Below, in pieces: positions 31,771 to 41,315 of a DNA stretch of 46,694 nucleotides. The number at the start of each line of letters is the position of its first letter. The first letter of the stretch is position 1. Origin of the DNA: CALAZP01 sp964410725 (GTDB lineage: Bacteria; Bacteroidota; Bacteroidia; Chitinophagales; Saprospiraceae); assembly GCA_964410725.1 (NCBI GenBank), contig CAYPID010000017.1, forward strand, positions 1-46,694, in the 5' to 3' direction. The notes under the pieces were generated by a model that did not search any database, was not told where the DNA came from, and saw nothing but the letters and a program-made list of their open reading frames with translations. The translations under genes were made by a program, and so were the position numbers.

Positions 31771-33120
31771 ATGCACCGGCTTATTTTTTATGCTCTTTTT
31801 GTACCGATTGTCGCCCTTCTTTCAGTGGGGAAATTGATGGCACAAAATCCACCTGCCCTTACTTTAGAAATGGCAATTGAACAAGCACTCCGAGAGAATA
31901 TTGAAATAAAAAATGCGAAACTAGAAATAGTGGATGCAGACTATTTAATTGTTGAAAGAAGGGCATGGGGACTTCCTCAGATTAGTGCCAACATCAATTT
32001 TCAACAGTATTTTCAAGTTCCCAAGCAACCCTTGCCGGAGCCGTTTGTGCTGTTAATTCAGAGTCTTAATCCAGATCAGGAAGTCAACCGCGAGGCTTCA
32101 TTTTTCCTTAAAAATAATTTTAGTCCGACGGTATCAGCTGAAACCGTCCTATTTGATGGGACTTATTTTGTAGGCTTGCAAGCGGCAAGAGCTTACAAAA
32201 AATATGCACTTAGAGAATTTGAAACGAAAGTCAAACAAGTTAAGGAATCTGTAACCGATGCATTTTTACCTGCGGTTTTACTCCGTGAAAACATCCAACT
32301 TCTCGAAAAAAATATTGAAAGTCTCCAAAAAATTGTCAAGGAAACCCAAGCGCTTTTCGAAAATGGCTTTGTTGAAAAATTAGATGTGGACAGGCAACTA
32401 TTATCGTTGGCTAATTTAGAAGTGGAATACGACAATCTTAAGCATCAATATGAAGGCGCGCTGAACGGATTGAAATTATCGATTGGACTTCCACAATCAA
32501 CTCCTCTTAATATCGAATCGGATCTAGAAGATTTGATATTGGTGGAATTTGATCAGTGGAAATCTGAAAAACCAATGGTAGAAGTTAGACCTGAATTCCA
32601 ATTGGCACAGACTGGCATAGAATTAAATGAAATGAATGTTAAGAATTTTAAAGCAGGATATCTGCCTAGCATCAGATTATTTGGTTCTTATTCCCAAAAT
32701 TATCAAGGAGATAATTTCAAAGACGGCTTCTGGGCACCTACGGGGGTATTTGGCTTTAGAGTCAACGTTCCCATATTTGATGGCTTGGACAAAAAAGCTA
32801 AAATTGGTCGAGCTAAAATTGATTTAGAACAAGCTCAAAATCAATTACATCAGCTAAAGAATTTGGTCAATGTTGAAGTGGAAAATGGAAAGGAAGTTCT
32901 CATTGGAGCTCAAAAGAGGTACGATAATCAGTTGTCCAACTTAGAACTCGCAAAAAGAATCTATGAAACTACCCTTATCAAATACAAGGAAGGAGTCGGG
33001 AGTAGTTTGGAGATTATTCAAGCCGAGCAATCTTTGTACGCCACTCAACGAAACTATTTAAATGCACTATTTGATTATGTCAAAGCTGGTCTTGACCTCA
33101 AGTATGCTTTAGGAAAATAA
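31771..33120 (+). CDS. TolC-like outer-membrane efflux protein
   Basis: The 449-residue protein has a signal peptide (MHRLIFYALFVPIVALLSVGKLMA) and two OEP repeats rich in long coiled-coil helices, for example LTLEMAIEQALRENIEIKNA and FKAGYLPSIRLFGSYSQNYQ in the halves. The end carries the typical EIIQAEQSLYATQRNYLNAL helix. It forms the outer-membrane duct of a tripartite pump. It is second in the tetR-tolC-MFP-RND operon; the membrane fusion protein gene begins 23 bases after its stop. Confidence 0.93.
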   Translation: MHRLIFYALFVPIVALLSVGKLMAQNPPALTLEMAIEQALRENIEIKNAKLEIVDADYLIVERRAWGLPQISANINFQQYFQVPKQPLPEPFVLLIQSLNPDQEVNREASFFLKNNFSPTVSAETVLFDGTYFVGLQAARAYKKYALREFETKVKQVKESVTDAFLPAVLLRENIQLLEKNIESLQKIVKETQALFENGFVEKLDVDRQLLSLANLEVEYDNLKHQYEGALNGLKLSIGLPQSTPLNIESDLEDLILVEFDQWKSEKPMVEVRPEFQLAQTGIELNEMNVKNFKAGYLPSIRLFGSYSQNYQGDNFKDGFWAPTGVFGFRVNVPIFDGLDKKAKIGRAKIDLEQAQNQLHQLKNLVNVEVENGKEVLIGAQKRYDNQLSNLELAKRIYETTLIKYKEGVGSSLEIIQAEQSLYATQRNYLNALFDYVKAGLDLKYALGK

Positions 33121-33143
33121 CCCAAATAATAAATATCAAACCA

Positions 33144-34295
33144 ATGAAAGAAATATTTACTTACGCACTATTATCCTTATTGCTTGTAGGATGTGGAAAT
33201 TCCGTACAAACCGATGTAAAGGATATGAGCATAGAAGAACAAGCGTCGTTGTTGAAAGAAAAGAAAAACCAACTCAAAGTCTTATCTGATGAAATTACGG
33301 AATTAGAGAGTGTGTTGGCGTCTAACGGCCAAACTACAGGTAATGAGAGAATTCCAGTAGTCACTGCGGTAGAAGCTCAGATAGGTGATTTCAAGCACTT
33401 TGTAGAAGTACAGGGGGTGGTCATAGCCGAGGATTTGGTTCAAGTTACTTCTGAGATTCCAGGTAGAATTAAGCAATTATTCATAAAAGAAGGAGATAGG
33501 GTAACCAAAGGTCAAAAAATTGCCGCTTTAGATTTGGAATCTCTTGGCAAACAATTAGATGAACTACAGACAGCTTTAGAGCTGGCACAAACGGTGTACG
33601 ACAAACAAAAAAGATTGTGGGAACAAAATATTGGGTCAGAGATTCAATTTTTGGAGGCTGAAAATGGCGTAGAGCGATTGAAAAAAAGTATCGCCACATT
33701 AGAATTTCAGATCAGTAAGGGAATAATTTTTGCTCCCAGAGGAGGAGTCATAGAGCAGGTACTGCTTCAAACAGGGGAAATGGCAGGTGGAGGAATGCCG
33801 ATTGTTCAAATTCTTGATGACAATCAATTAAAGGTAGAGGGTAACGTTCCTGAAACCCTCCTCAAGTCCGTAGGGATTGGAGATGAAGTGGAAGTTGAAT
33901 TTCCTATTCTTGAAGAAAAGGTAAAGGGAGTTATTCGACAAATTGGTCGGGTCATTGATCCTTCTAATAGAACCTTCAAAATTGAAATAGACATCCCCAA
34001 CCAAAAATGGTTGAAACCTAATTTGCTCGCATTTATAATGATTAATGATTACTCGGAATTAGAAGTGCTTAAAGTGCCTTTAGATTTAGTACAGCAAGAT
34101 GTAAGTGGAGATAGGTACATCATGGTTATGGAAGAAAAGGGAGGCTCACACCTGGCGGTAAAACGCGTGGTAGAGACTGGACCTGCTTTTGGGGGAGAGA
34201 TCGTTGTGAGATCTGGGATCAATGCTTCGGAAATGCTGATTAAAGAGGGAGCTAGGAGTTTAATTGATGGGCAGAAAATAACCTTAGTAGACTAA
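33144..34295 (+). CDS. RND efflux membrane fusion protein (HlyD/AcrA-like lipoprotein)
   Basis: The 383-residue protein has a lipobox (LLLVGC, Cys17), a short coiled-coil (about residues 30-58), a lipoyl-like barrel half (GRIKQLFIKEGDRVTKGQKI), a hairpin of two helices (about 130-185) and the second half (GIIFAPRGGVIEQVLLQTGE), then beta-barrel and membrane-proximal domains. It bridges the inner-membrane RND pump and TolC. It lies 23 bases after the TolC-like gene and 15 before the RND gene. Confidence 0.93.
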   Translation: MKEIFTYALLSLLLVGCGNSVQTDVKDMSIEEQASLLKEKKNQLKVLSDEITELESVLASNGQTTGNERIPVVTAVEAQIGDFKHFVEVQGVVIAEDLVQVTSEIPGRIKQLFIKEGDRVTKGQKIAALDLESLGKQLDELQTALELAQTVYDKQKRLWEQNIGSEIQFLEAENGVERLKKSIATLEFQISKGIIFAPRGGVIEQVLLQTGEMAGGGMPIVQILDDNQLKVEGNVPETLLKSVGIGDEVEVEFPILEEKVKGVIRQIGRVIDPSNRTFKIEIDIPNQKWLKPNLLAFIMINDYSELEVLKVPLDLVQQDVSGDRYIMVMEEKGGSHLAVKRVVETGPAFGGEIVVRSGINASEMLIKEGARSLIDGQKITLVD

Positions 34296-34310
34296 AAGCC
34301 AAGAAAAAAA

Positions 34311-37300
34311 ATGAGTGAATTAAAAAAGAGAAATTTTTCACTGTCGTCTTTTGCAGTGGATAATTCAACGAGTATTTTTCTGATTACTGTAATGATTCTT
34401 TTATTCGGTATTCAGGGTTATAACGGCATGCCTAAAGAGCAATTTCCAGATGTTGATTTGCCAACCGTATATATCAATACCCCATATTTTGGAAACTCCG
34501 CTGAAGATATTGAGAATTTGATAACACGCCCCATTGAGAAAGAACTACAATCCATCAACGGACTTAAAGACATTAAATCTACTTCACTGCAGGACTATTC
34601 TGTCATAACAGCGGAGTTTGATTCAGGACTAGAGTTGGAAGATGTAGTTAGAAAAGTCAAGGACGCAATTGATAAATCCAAACAAGAATTGCCAAATGAT
34701 TTGGATGCCGACCCAACGGTTCTGGAAATTAATACTTCAGAAATTCCTATTGTAACGGTTAATGTGAGTGGGGATTATTCCAATGATGAATTAAGAGGTT
34801 ATGCTGAATACCTTCAAGATAAAATTGAGTCGCTCGACGAAATTACTAATGTTGAATTAAAAGGAGCTTTAGAAAGAGAGGTTAGAATTGATGTTGATTT
34901 ATTAAAGATGGAAGCCAGAGAGGTATCTTTTATGGATATTGAAAATGCAATTGCTTCTGAGAATTTGACGATGTCAGGTGGGGAGATTGTCAATGGTGAT
35001 TTTAGAAGGGCGATCAGGATTGTTGGTGAATTTGAAGATGTTGCTGAGTTAGAAGAAATGATCATCAAAAGTGAAAATCAACGTCCAATATTTTTAAAAG
35101 ATATTGCGCAAGCCAGCTTTGGATATAAAGAGAGGACCAGTATTGCCAGAGCTGATGGATTACCTGTGATTTCTTTAGATGTCATTAAAAGGCAAGGAGA
35201 AAACCTTTTGGAAGCATCGGACAAGATTAAGGAAATCATTGCTCAAGTAAAAAGTGAATTCCCTTCAGAAGTAACTATTTCGTTGTTTAATGACCAATCT
35301 ATCAATACTAGAAAAGAAGTTAATAATTTAGAAAATAGTATTATCTCAGGGGTCATTTTAGTTATTTTGGTCTTATTATTTTTCCTTGGAGTAAGAAATT
35401 CACTTTTTGTCGGTTTGTCAATTCCATTATCCATGTTAATGGGTATTTTGTTTTTGTACCTCACCGGAGTGACGCTTAATATCGTCGTTCTTTTTGCTTT
35501 AATTTTAGCGTTGGGATTATTAGTGGATAACGCTATTGTGGTGGTGGAAAACATATACCGTTATATGCAAGATGGATATAGTGGATACGAGGCTGCCAAA
35601 TATGGTGCAGGGGAAGTGGCTATGCCCATTATAGCTTCCACCGCAACTACCTTAGCCGCATTTTTACCACTGGCCTTTTGGCCCGGTATCATTGGCAGTT
35701 TTATGCAATACTTGCCCATAACATTAATAATTGTACTCACCTCTTCACTTTTCGTAGCCTTGGTCATCAATCCGGTTTTTACCTCCAAATACATGAAGGT
35801 GGACCAGATTTCTGATGAAATTGCTGTCAGGAGATCTAGGAGAAAAAACGTATTATTTGGCACCTTAATCGTTTTAGGTATAGCCGTATTATTTCACTTT
35901 ATAGGTGTTTTATGGTTGAGGAATATTCTTTTTATTGGCGGTCTGATTAATGCATTTGCTTTTTATTTGTTGAGGCCAGCCTCGTACAATTTTCAACTCA
36001 ATATCTTGCCTAAATTGGAGCGGGGTTATGATAAATTTATAACTCGAGCGCTTAAAATTCCAGTGACTATCTTTTTGGGAAGTTTTGTTCTTCTTTTTTT
36101 GGCGTTAGCCTTATTGGCTATCAAGAGCCCGAAAGTGATCTTCTTCCCCAATGCACAACCCATTTATATTAATGCTTTTGTGGAGTTACCGATGGGAAAG
36201 GATATTGAAGCGACCAATCAAATCATGTTGGATTTAGAAAGCAAAATCCAGCAAGCCATTGCACCTTACTCTGATATTGTAGAAGCTGTTTTATCTCAAA
36301 TTGGTGAAAACACTTCAGATCCCAATAGCCCTCCTGAACCAGGAGCCTCTCCCAACAAAGCGAGACTTACGGTCTCTTTTGTCCCTAACGAAGAAAGAAA
36401 TGGTATTTCTACTTGGGACGTCATGGATGATATTCGACAAGCGGTTCAAAAGGGAATTCCAGGAGTACAGCTCACTATTGCAAAGAATGTGGATGGACCA
36501 GCGACAGGAAAACCCATTAATCTTGAAATTCAAGGAGAGGCCATTGATGAATTAATTATTACTTCAGAAGTGGTAATCAATTATCTAAATGAACAGGGAA
36601 TACCCGGAATAGAAGAGTTACAAGCTGATATAAAGGTAGGTAAGCCAGAATTATTGGTGAATATTAATAGAGAGGCGGCTAGGCGTTATGGAATCTCAAC
36701 TTATGACATTGCCAATGCCTTTCGTACAGCAGTTTTTGGAAAAGAAGTTTCAAAGTTTAAGGTAGGTGAAGATGACTATCCAATAATGGTGCGCTTAGAT
36801 GATAAATACCGGAATGATGTAGATAAGTTATTGAATCAAAAGGTAACTTTTAGAAGTCCAGCAAATGGTCAAATATCTCAAGTGCCTATTTCTGCAGTGG
36901 CTACTGTAGAGTATTCTTCTACTTATAGTTCCATAAAAAGGAAAAATTTGGACCGGGTGGTAACGATTTACTCTAATGTTTTGGAGGGGTATAATGCCAA
37001 TGAAATTGTTGCAGCTTTGAAGGAAGACATGGAAAATTTTCCTTTGCCTGCATCGATGAATTATGAATTTACTGGGGAGCAAGCTCAACAAGCTGAAGAT
37101 ATGGAGTTTTTAAGCACGGCCTTTTTAGTTGCATTGTTTGCCATCTTTTTAATTATCGTCGCCCAATTCAATTCTGTCGCATTTCCTTTCATTATTGTTT
37201 TGTCCGTTTTATTTAGTACCATAGGGGTGTTTTTGGGTTATGCATTGACTGGTATGGATATTTCGGTGGTTTTCACGGGAGTGGGTATTATTTCACTAGC

Positions 37301-37715
37301 AGGTGTGGTGGTTAACAATGCGATAGTTTTGATAGACTATACTGAATTATTGGTGAGAGAAAAAAAGGCCAAACTTGGACTTTCAGAAGAGGAACTGCTT
37401 TTGGAGGAGGATATGAAAGACGCTATTATTAAAGGTGGAGCTACTCGTTTAAGGCCGGTCCTTCTTACAGCCATCACCACTATTTTAGGTTTGATTCCAT
37501 TGGCGATAGGGTTCAATTTTAATTTTTTCACCCTAATTTCTGATTTGGATCCCAACATATATATAGGTGGTGATAATACTGCAATTTGGGGACCCATGGC
37601 ATGGACTGTAATTTATGGGCTTACTTTTGCTACATTTCTAACTCTTGTGGTGGTCCCCGCTATGTATTGGTTGATTTATAGAATGAAATTAAAACTTCGT
37701 AAATTTTCATTTTAA
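34311..37715 (+). CDS. RND family efflux transporter, inner-membrane subunit
   Basis: The 1134-residue protein has the 12-helix RND layout: one helix near residues 15-35, a periplasmic loop, a six-helix block (about 345-560), a second loop, and a final block. N-terminal landmarks are MPKEQFPDVDLPTVYI and PIEKELQSINGLKDI. Helix 4 reads LALGLLVDNAIVVVENIYRY: the first acidic proton-relay position is Asp, the second is Asn, as in many non-AcrB RND pumps. The repeat block carries ISLAGVVVNNAIVLIDYTEL. Substrates may be drugs, lipids or metals. The ends of the two loops are about 100 residues longer than in AcrB. Confidence 0.95.
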   Translation: MSELKKRNFSLSSFAVDNSTSIFLITVMILLFGIQGYNGMPKEQFPDVDLPTVYINTPYFGNSAEDIENLITRPIEKELQSINGLKDIKSTSLQDYSVITAEFDSGLELEDVVRKVKDAIDKSKQELPNDLDADPTVLEINTSEIPIVTVNVSGDYSNDELRGYAEYLQDKIESLDEITNVELKGALEREVRIDVDLLKMEAREVSFMDIENAIASENLTMSGGEIVNGDFRRAIRIVGEFEDVAELEEMIIKSENQRPIFLKDIAQASFGYKERTSIARADGLPVISLDVIKRQGENLLEASDKIKEIIAQVKSEFPSEVTISLFNDQSINTRKEVNNLENSIISGVILVILVLLFFLGVRNSLFVGLSIPLSMLMGILFLYLTGVTLNIVVLFALILALGLLVDNAIVVVENIYRYMQDGYSGYEAAKYGAGEVAMPIIASTATTLAAFLPLAFWPGIIGSFMQYLPITLIIVLTSSLFVALVINPVFTSKYMKVDQISDEIAVRRSRRKNVLFGTLIVLGIAVLFHFIGVLWLRNILFIGGLINAFAFYLLRPASYNFQLNILPKLERGYDKFITRALKIPVTIFLGSFVLLFLALALLAIKSPKVIFFPNAQPIYINAFVELPMGKDIEATNQIMLDLESKIQQAIAPYSDIVEAVLSQIGENTSDPNSPPEPGASPNKARLTVSFVPNEERNGISTWDVMDDIRQAVQKGIPGVQLTIAKNVDGPATGKPINLEIQGEAIDELIITSEVVINYLNEQGIPGIEELQADIKVGKPELLVNINREAARRYGISTYDIANAFRTAVFGKEVSKFKVGEDDYPIMVRLDDKYRNDVDKLLNQKVTFRSPANGQISQVPISAVATVEYSSTYSSIKRKNLDRVVTIYSNVLEGYNANEIVAALKEDMENFPLPASMNYEFTGEQAQQAEDMEFLSTAFLVALFAIFLIIVAQFNSVAFPFIIVLSVLFSTIGVFLGYALTGMDISVVFTGVGIISLAGVVVNNAIVLIDYTELLVREKKAKLGLSEEELLLEEDMKDAIIKGGATRLRPVLLTAITTILGLIPLAIGFNFNFFTLISDLDPNIYIGGDNTAIWGPMAWTVIYGLTFATFLTLVVVPAMYWLIYRMKLKLRKFSF

Positions 37716-37726
37716 ACTGGGTGGTA

Positions 37727-38371
37727 ATGCTTGAAAATATAAAAGATTTAAGACAGGAATACTCATCAGCGCCCTTCAATTTGGAGGATGCTGATGTAAA
37801 TCCTTTCGTTCAATTTAAGAATTGGCTCGAGGATGCTATAAAAGCGGAAATGCCAGAGCCCAATGCGATGACTTTGGCCACAATCAACGATGGTGGTTAC
37901 CCATCTGCCAGAGTAGTTTTACTCAAAGCATTGGAGCCTGAGGGGTTTGTCTTTTACACCAATTATAACAGTGAAAAGGGACGCTCGATGGAGAAAAATC
38001 CCCATGTAGCGTTGGTTTTTTTATGGTTAGGGATTCAAAGACAAGTCCGAATTGAGGGCGTAGTTTCCAAAATTGATACAGAAACTTCCAGCGCTTACTT
38101 TAAAACCAGGCCTAGAGGAAGTCAAATCGGAGCGGTTGCTTCTCCCCAAAGCACCTTAATAGATCGGGCCTCATTAGAGAAAGCTTTTCTTGAATTAGAT
38201 CAAAAGTATGGTCCGGAGGATGAAATTCCGATGCCTGACCATTGGGGTGGGTACCTGGTCCAACCGCAAAGAATAGAATTCTGGCAAGGGAGAAGAAGCC
38301 GCCTTCACGATAGGGTAAACTATATTTTGGAATCGGGTGGAGACTGGGTGAAGCAAAGGCTTGCGCCTTAG
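37727..38371 (+). CDS. pdxH: Pyridoxamine/pyridoxine 5'-phosphate oxidase
   Basis: The 214-residue protein matches PdxH throughout: NAMTLATINDGGYPSARVVL (FMN site), FYTNYNSEKGRSMEKNPHVAL, FKTRPRGSQIGAVASPQS and WGGYLVQPQRIEFWQGRRSR LHDR near the C-terminus. It makes pyridoxal 5'-phosphate with FMN. An in-frame GTG six bases earlier (37721) would add only two residues. It starts 12 bases after the RND stop, so it may be transcribed with the efflux operon, without any obvious functional tie. It is convergent with the GNAT gene, overlapping by four bases. Confidence 0.95.
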   Translation: MLENIKDLRQEYSSAPFNLEDADVNPFVQFKNWLEDAIKAEMPEPNAMTLATINDGGYPSARVVLLKALEPEGFVFYTNYNSEKGRSMEKNPHVALVFLWLGIQRQVRIEGVVSKIDTETSSAYFKTRPRGSQIGAVASPQSTLIDRASLEKAFLELDQKYGPEDEIPMPDHWGGYLVQPQRIEFWQGRRSRLHDRVNYILESGGDWVKQRLAP

Positions 38372-38811
38372 AAAATGATTTTTACATTGTACCAACCTTT
38401 TTCAACTGTAGCTCCATTTTTCTCGTAGAAATTGATGGCAGGTTCATTCCAATCCAAGACCTGCCATTTCACCATTACACAATTCTTTTCGTGGGCAGTT
38501 TGAAGAAATCTATCAAATAACATTTGCCCTACTCCTTTGCCTCTCCACTTTTGGGCGACTACAAAATCTTCTAAATAGAGCATTTTCCCCTTCCAGGTAG
38601 AGTAGGCCATATAGTAGAAAATCATACCTACAATTTTTCCTTCCATTTCAGCCACCTGAACTTCAAAGATTCCATTTTTAAAATCTTCCTGATAAGCGCT
38701 AAGTGGGGCAACAAAGGCCTCCGGTTCTTTTTCATAAATGGCCAACTCGTTCACCAGCTGGTGTACTGCTTCCATGTCTTTTAAGGTAGCCATTCTTATA
38801 GTGATCTCCAT
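38368..38811 (-). CDS. GNAT family N-acetyltransferase
   Basis: The 147-residue protein has the GNAT acetyl-CoA loop in VAQKWRGKGVGQMLFDRF (Q/RxxGxG/A) and downstream WQVLDWNEPAINFYEKNGA. The MLYLEDFVV strand before the loop resembles diamine (spermidine/spermine, thialysine) acetyltransferases, but the substrate is only a guess. It is monocistronic, convergent with pdxH, and divergent from the YtcJ-like gene, whose promoter lies just beside its start. Confidence 0.88.
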   Translation of the reverse strand: MEITIRMATLKDMEAVHQLVNELAIYEKEPEAFVAPLSAYQEDFKNGIFEVQVAEMEGKIVGMIFYYMAYSTWKGKMLYLEDFVVAQKWRGKGVGQMLFDRFLQTAHEKNCVMVKWQVLDWNEPAINFYEKNGATVEKGWYNVKIIF

Positions 38812-38820
38812 AAACTTAAT

Positions 38821-38851
38821 TTGACTTCAAAGTTAGATATTCCTATCTTTC
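38821..38851 (+). promoter_or_regulatory. Promoter TTG-N20-TATCTTTC for the YtcJ-like amidohydrolase
   Basis: TTG (38821-38823), 20 bases, TATCTTTC (38844-38851) match the Bacteroidota -33/-7 pair with one mismatch at the last -7 base. It argues against the longer frame that begins with this same TTG, and supports ATG 38872. Confidence 0.5.
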
Positions 38852-38871
38852 GAGCAACAAAATTAAAAGGA

Positions 38872-40575
38872 ATGCGAATAGTTGGAATACTGGGTTTATT
38901 ATTTTTAATTGGATGTGGTAATAACCAAGTCGAGCCGGAATTGATTTTAACCAACGCTCAAATTTATACCCTAGATAGGGATTTAGAAATGGCCGAGGCT
39001 ATTGCCATTCACGATGGGAGAATTTTGGCTTTAGGATCCGCTGAAAAAGTATTAAAACTAGCAGGGGATCAAACAGCGGTTGAGGATTTGAATGGTGCTT
39101 TTGTGATGCCAGGTTTTATTGAGGGGCACGGGCATTTCAGTGGTTTGGGCAGTAGCCTCATGAATTTGAATTTCCTGCATGCCCAATCTTGGGATGAAAT
39201 CGTAGAAGCGGTTGCAGAGAAAGCTCAAACAGCAGAGCCAGGAGAATGGATCGTTGGTAGAGGTTGGCATCAAGAAAAATGGTTGTCTGCACCGGATAGG
39301 AATATTCAAGGTTATCCCTACCATAATGACCTAAGTGCCCTGTCACCCGATAATCCAGTATTGTTAAAACACGCGAGTGGTCATGGACTTTTTGCTAACG
39401 CCAAAGCTATGGAACTCGCAGGAATTTCCAAGGAAACGCCCAATCCCGCAGGTGGGAAAATTGTCAGAGACGCTCAAGGACAAGCTATAGGAATTTTTGA
39501 AGAAAGAGCGCAGGGATTAATTACCGGAGCTTACAATGAATATTTATCTTCTTTGTCCCAAGAGGATTTAGCAGCTCAATGGAAAAGGGGAATTGAATTG
39601 GCGCAAAAAGCTTGTTTGGAAAGAGGAATCACCTCTTTTCAAGATGCTGGTTCTAGTTTTGAGGAAATTAATCGGTATAGAGAAATGGCAGAGAATGGGG
39701 AATTGGATATTAGGCTTTGGGCGATGGTCAGAAGACCCTATGAGGAATTGAAAACTCAGGTAGATCAACTTCCAATCATCAATGCTGGCGAAGGGTTTTT
39801 TACCTGTAGAGCGATAAAAGCGGATCTCGATGGGGCATTGGGAGCTTTCGGAGCCTGGCTTTTGGAACCTTATGAAGATCGACCTGATTTTGTTGGTCAA
39901 AATACCACTCCAATTTCAGAGGTAGAGCAAATTGCCGCTTTAGCCGCTGATCATCAGTTACAATTGTGTGTCCATGCAATTGGGGATAGAGCGAATAGAG
40001 AAGTTTTAAATATTTACGAAGCTACCTTTGAGGAAAGAAACCCAGCTGAAAGTTGGAGATGGAGAATTGAACATGCACAGCACCTTTCTACGGAGGATAT
40101 ACCAAGATTTGCGGAATTAGGGGTAATTGCCGCTATGCAAGCTATTCATTGTACTTCTGATGCACCTTTCGTAGAGAAGAGATTAGGGATTGAAAGGGCT
40201 AGGACCGGTGCTTATCCTTGGCGTTCCTTGCTTGATGCAGGAGCGGTGGTAACCAATGGAACGGACGCCCCAGTGGAGGAGGTGGATGCCCTACCTAGTT
40301 TTTATGCTTCTGTAACACGAAAGAGATTGGATAACCCTAAATCATTTTATCCCGAACAATCGATGACCAGGGAGGAAGCTATGTATTCCTACACCTTGGC
40401 CAATGCTTATGCTGCTTTTGAAGAAAAGGAAAAGGGGAGTTTAGAAGTTGGCAAATATGCTGATTTGGTGGTATTAAGTCACAATTTATTAACGTGTGAG
40501 GAGGAAGAAATATTGAACACAAAGGTCTTGAGAACCTATGTCAATGGAGATTTGAAGTTTAAAAACCAGGATTAA
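38872..40575 (+). CDS. YtcJ-like amidohydrolase lipoprotein
   Basis: From ATG 38872 this is 567 residues with a lipobox (LFLIGC, Cys15). The amidohydrolase fold is of the YtcJ type: FVMPGFIEGHGHFSGLG (first metal His pair), then KADLDGALGAFGAWL, LCVHAIGDRANREVL, WRIEHAQHLSTED and NGTDAPVEEVDALPSFY carrying the later metal ligands. Members hydrolyse amides or imides, and specificity is broad and unresolved. The stop overlaps the bshB1 ATG by one base (TAATG), so the two are coupled. Being a predicted lipoprotein, it acts outside the cytosol. Confidence 0.88.
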   Translation: MRIVGILGLLFLIGCGNNQVEPELILTNAQIYTLDRDLEMAEAIAIHDGRILALGSAEKVLKLAGDQTAVEDLNGAFVMPGFIEGHGHFSGLGSSLMNLNFLHAQSWDEIVEAVAEKAQTAEPGEWIVGRGWHQEKWLSAPDRNIQGYPYHNDLSALSPDNPVLLKHASGHGLFANAKAMELAGISKETPNPAGGKIVRDAQGQAIGIFEERAQGLITGAYNEYLSSLSQEDLAAQWKRGIELAQKACLERGITSFQDAGSSFEEINRYREMAENGELDIRLWAMVRRPYEELKTQVDQLPIINAGEGFFTCRAIKADLDGALGAFGAWLLEPYEDRPDFVGQNTTPISEVEQIAALAADHQLQLCVHAIGDRANREVLNIYEATFEERNPAESWRWRIEHAQHLSTEDIPRFAELGVIAAMQAIHCTSDAPFVEKRLGIERARTGAYPWRSLLDAGAVVTNGTDAPVEEVDALPSFYASVTRKRLDNPKSFYPEQSMTREEAMYSYTLANAYAAFEEKEKGSLEVGKYADLVVLSHNLLTCEEEEILNTKVLRTYVNGDLKFKNQD

Positions 40576-41315
40576 TGCTTATTACTAAAGTAGATATTTT
40601 GGCCATTGGGGTCCACCCTGATGATGTGGAATTGTCTTGTTCCGGAACTTTACTCAAACATATAGATTTAGGCAAAAAGGTAGGTTTATTGGATTTGACA
40701 TTAGGTGAATTGGGAACTAGAGGAACTGCAGTTATTAGGGCAGCTGAAGCCGAGGAAGCTACTCGGAGAATGGGAGTAAGTTGGAGGCGCAACTTAGATA
40801 TTGGAGACGGTTTTTTTACTTATAGTAGGGAGAATTTGAGGAAAATCATTTCTATTATAAGAGAGGCCCAACCCAGTATTGTTTTATGTAACGCATTGAA
40901 TGATAGACATCCAGATCATGGGAGGGCAGCTAAATTGGAAGCTGATGCTTGTTTTTATTCAGGATTGGCAAAAATTGAAACGGTTGATGAATCGGGCGCT
41001 CCACAAGAAAGATGGCGGCCAGATGCTGTTTACCATTATATTCAAGATCACAACCTAGTACCTGATTTCGTTGTAGACATCAGCGGTTATATAGAGAAAA
41101 AAATGGAAGTTGTATCTGCTTTCAAATCCCAATTTAATGCAGAGTCCACACCGGAGTTTGCCCACGAACTAACCTCTCCGATTTCCGGGCGTGATTTCAT
41201 GGATTTTCTGATAGCTAAAGCTAGAAGTTATGGACGTTCTGCAGGTTTTGAATTTGCAGAGGCTTTTAATGCGGCCCGAACGGTCGGCGTTAAAAATCTT
41301 TTTGATTTGGCTTAG
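40575..41315 (+). CDS. bshB1: Bacillithiol biosynthesis deacetylase BshB1
   Basis: The 246-residue PIG-L-type metal deacetylase has the HPDD zinc motif (His14-Asp17 in AIGVHPDDVELSCSG) and the distal NDRHPDHGRAAKL. LTLGELGTRGT and SYGRSAGFEFAEAFN are characteristic of BshB1. It deacetylates N-acetylglucosaminyl malate in bacillithiol synthesis, so this organism probably makes bacillithiol (bshA and bshC are not in the window). It is translationally coupled to the amidohydrolase gene by TAATG. Its 3' end overlaps the convergent rRNA methyltransferase by 26 bases. Confidence 0.93.
   Translation: MLITKVDILAIGVHPDDVELSCSGTLLKHIDLGKKVGLLDLTLGELGTRGTAVIRAAEAEEATRRMGVSWRRNLDIGDGFFTYSRENLRKIISIIREAQPSIVLCNALNDRHPDHGRAAKLEADACFYSGLAKIETVDESGAPQERWRPDAVYHYIQDHNLVPDFVVDISGYIEKKMEVVSAFKSQFNAESTPEFAHELTSPISGRDFMDFLIAKARSYGRSAGFEFAEAFNAARTVGVKNLFDLA

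Noticed and set aside
38821..38871. TTG 38821 as start of the YtcJ-like gene
   Set aside because: This TTG is the likely -33 element. The lipoprotein signal peptide begins at ATG 38872.
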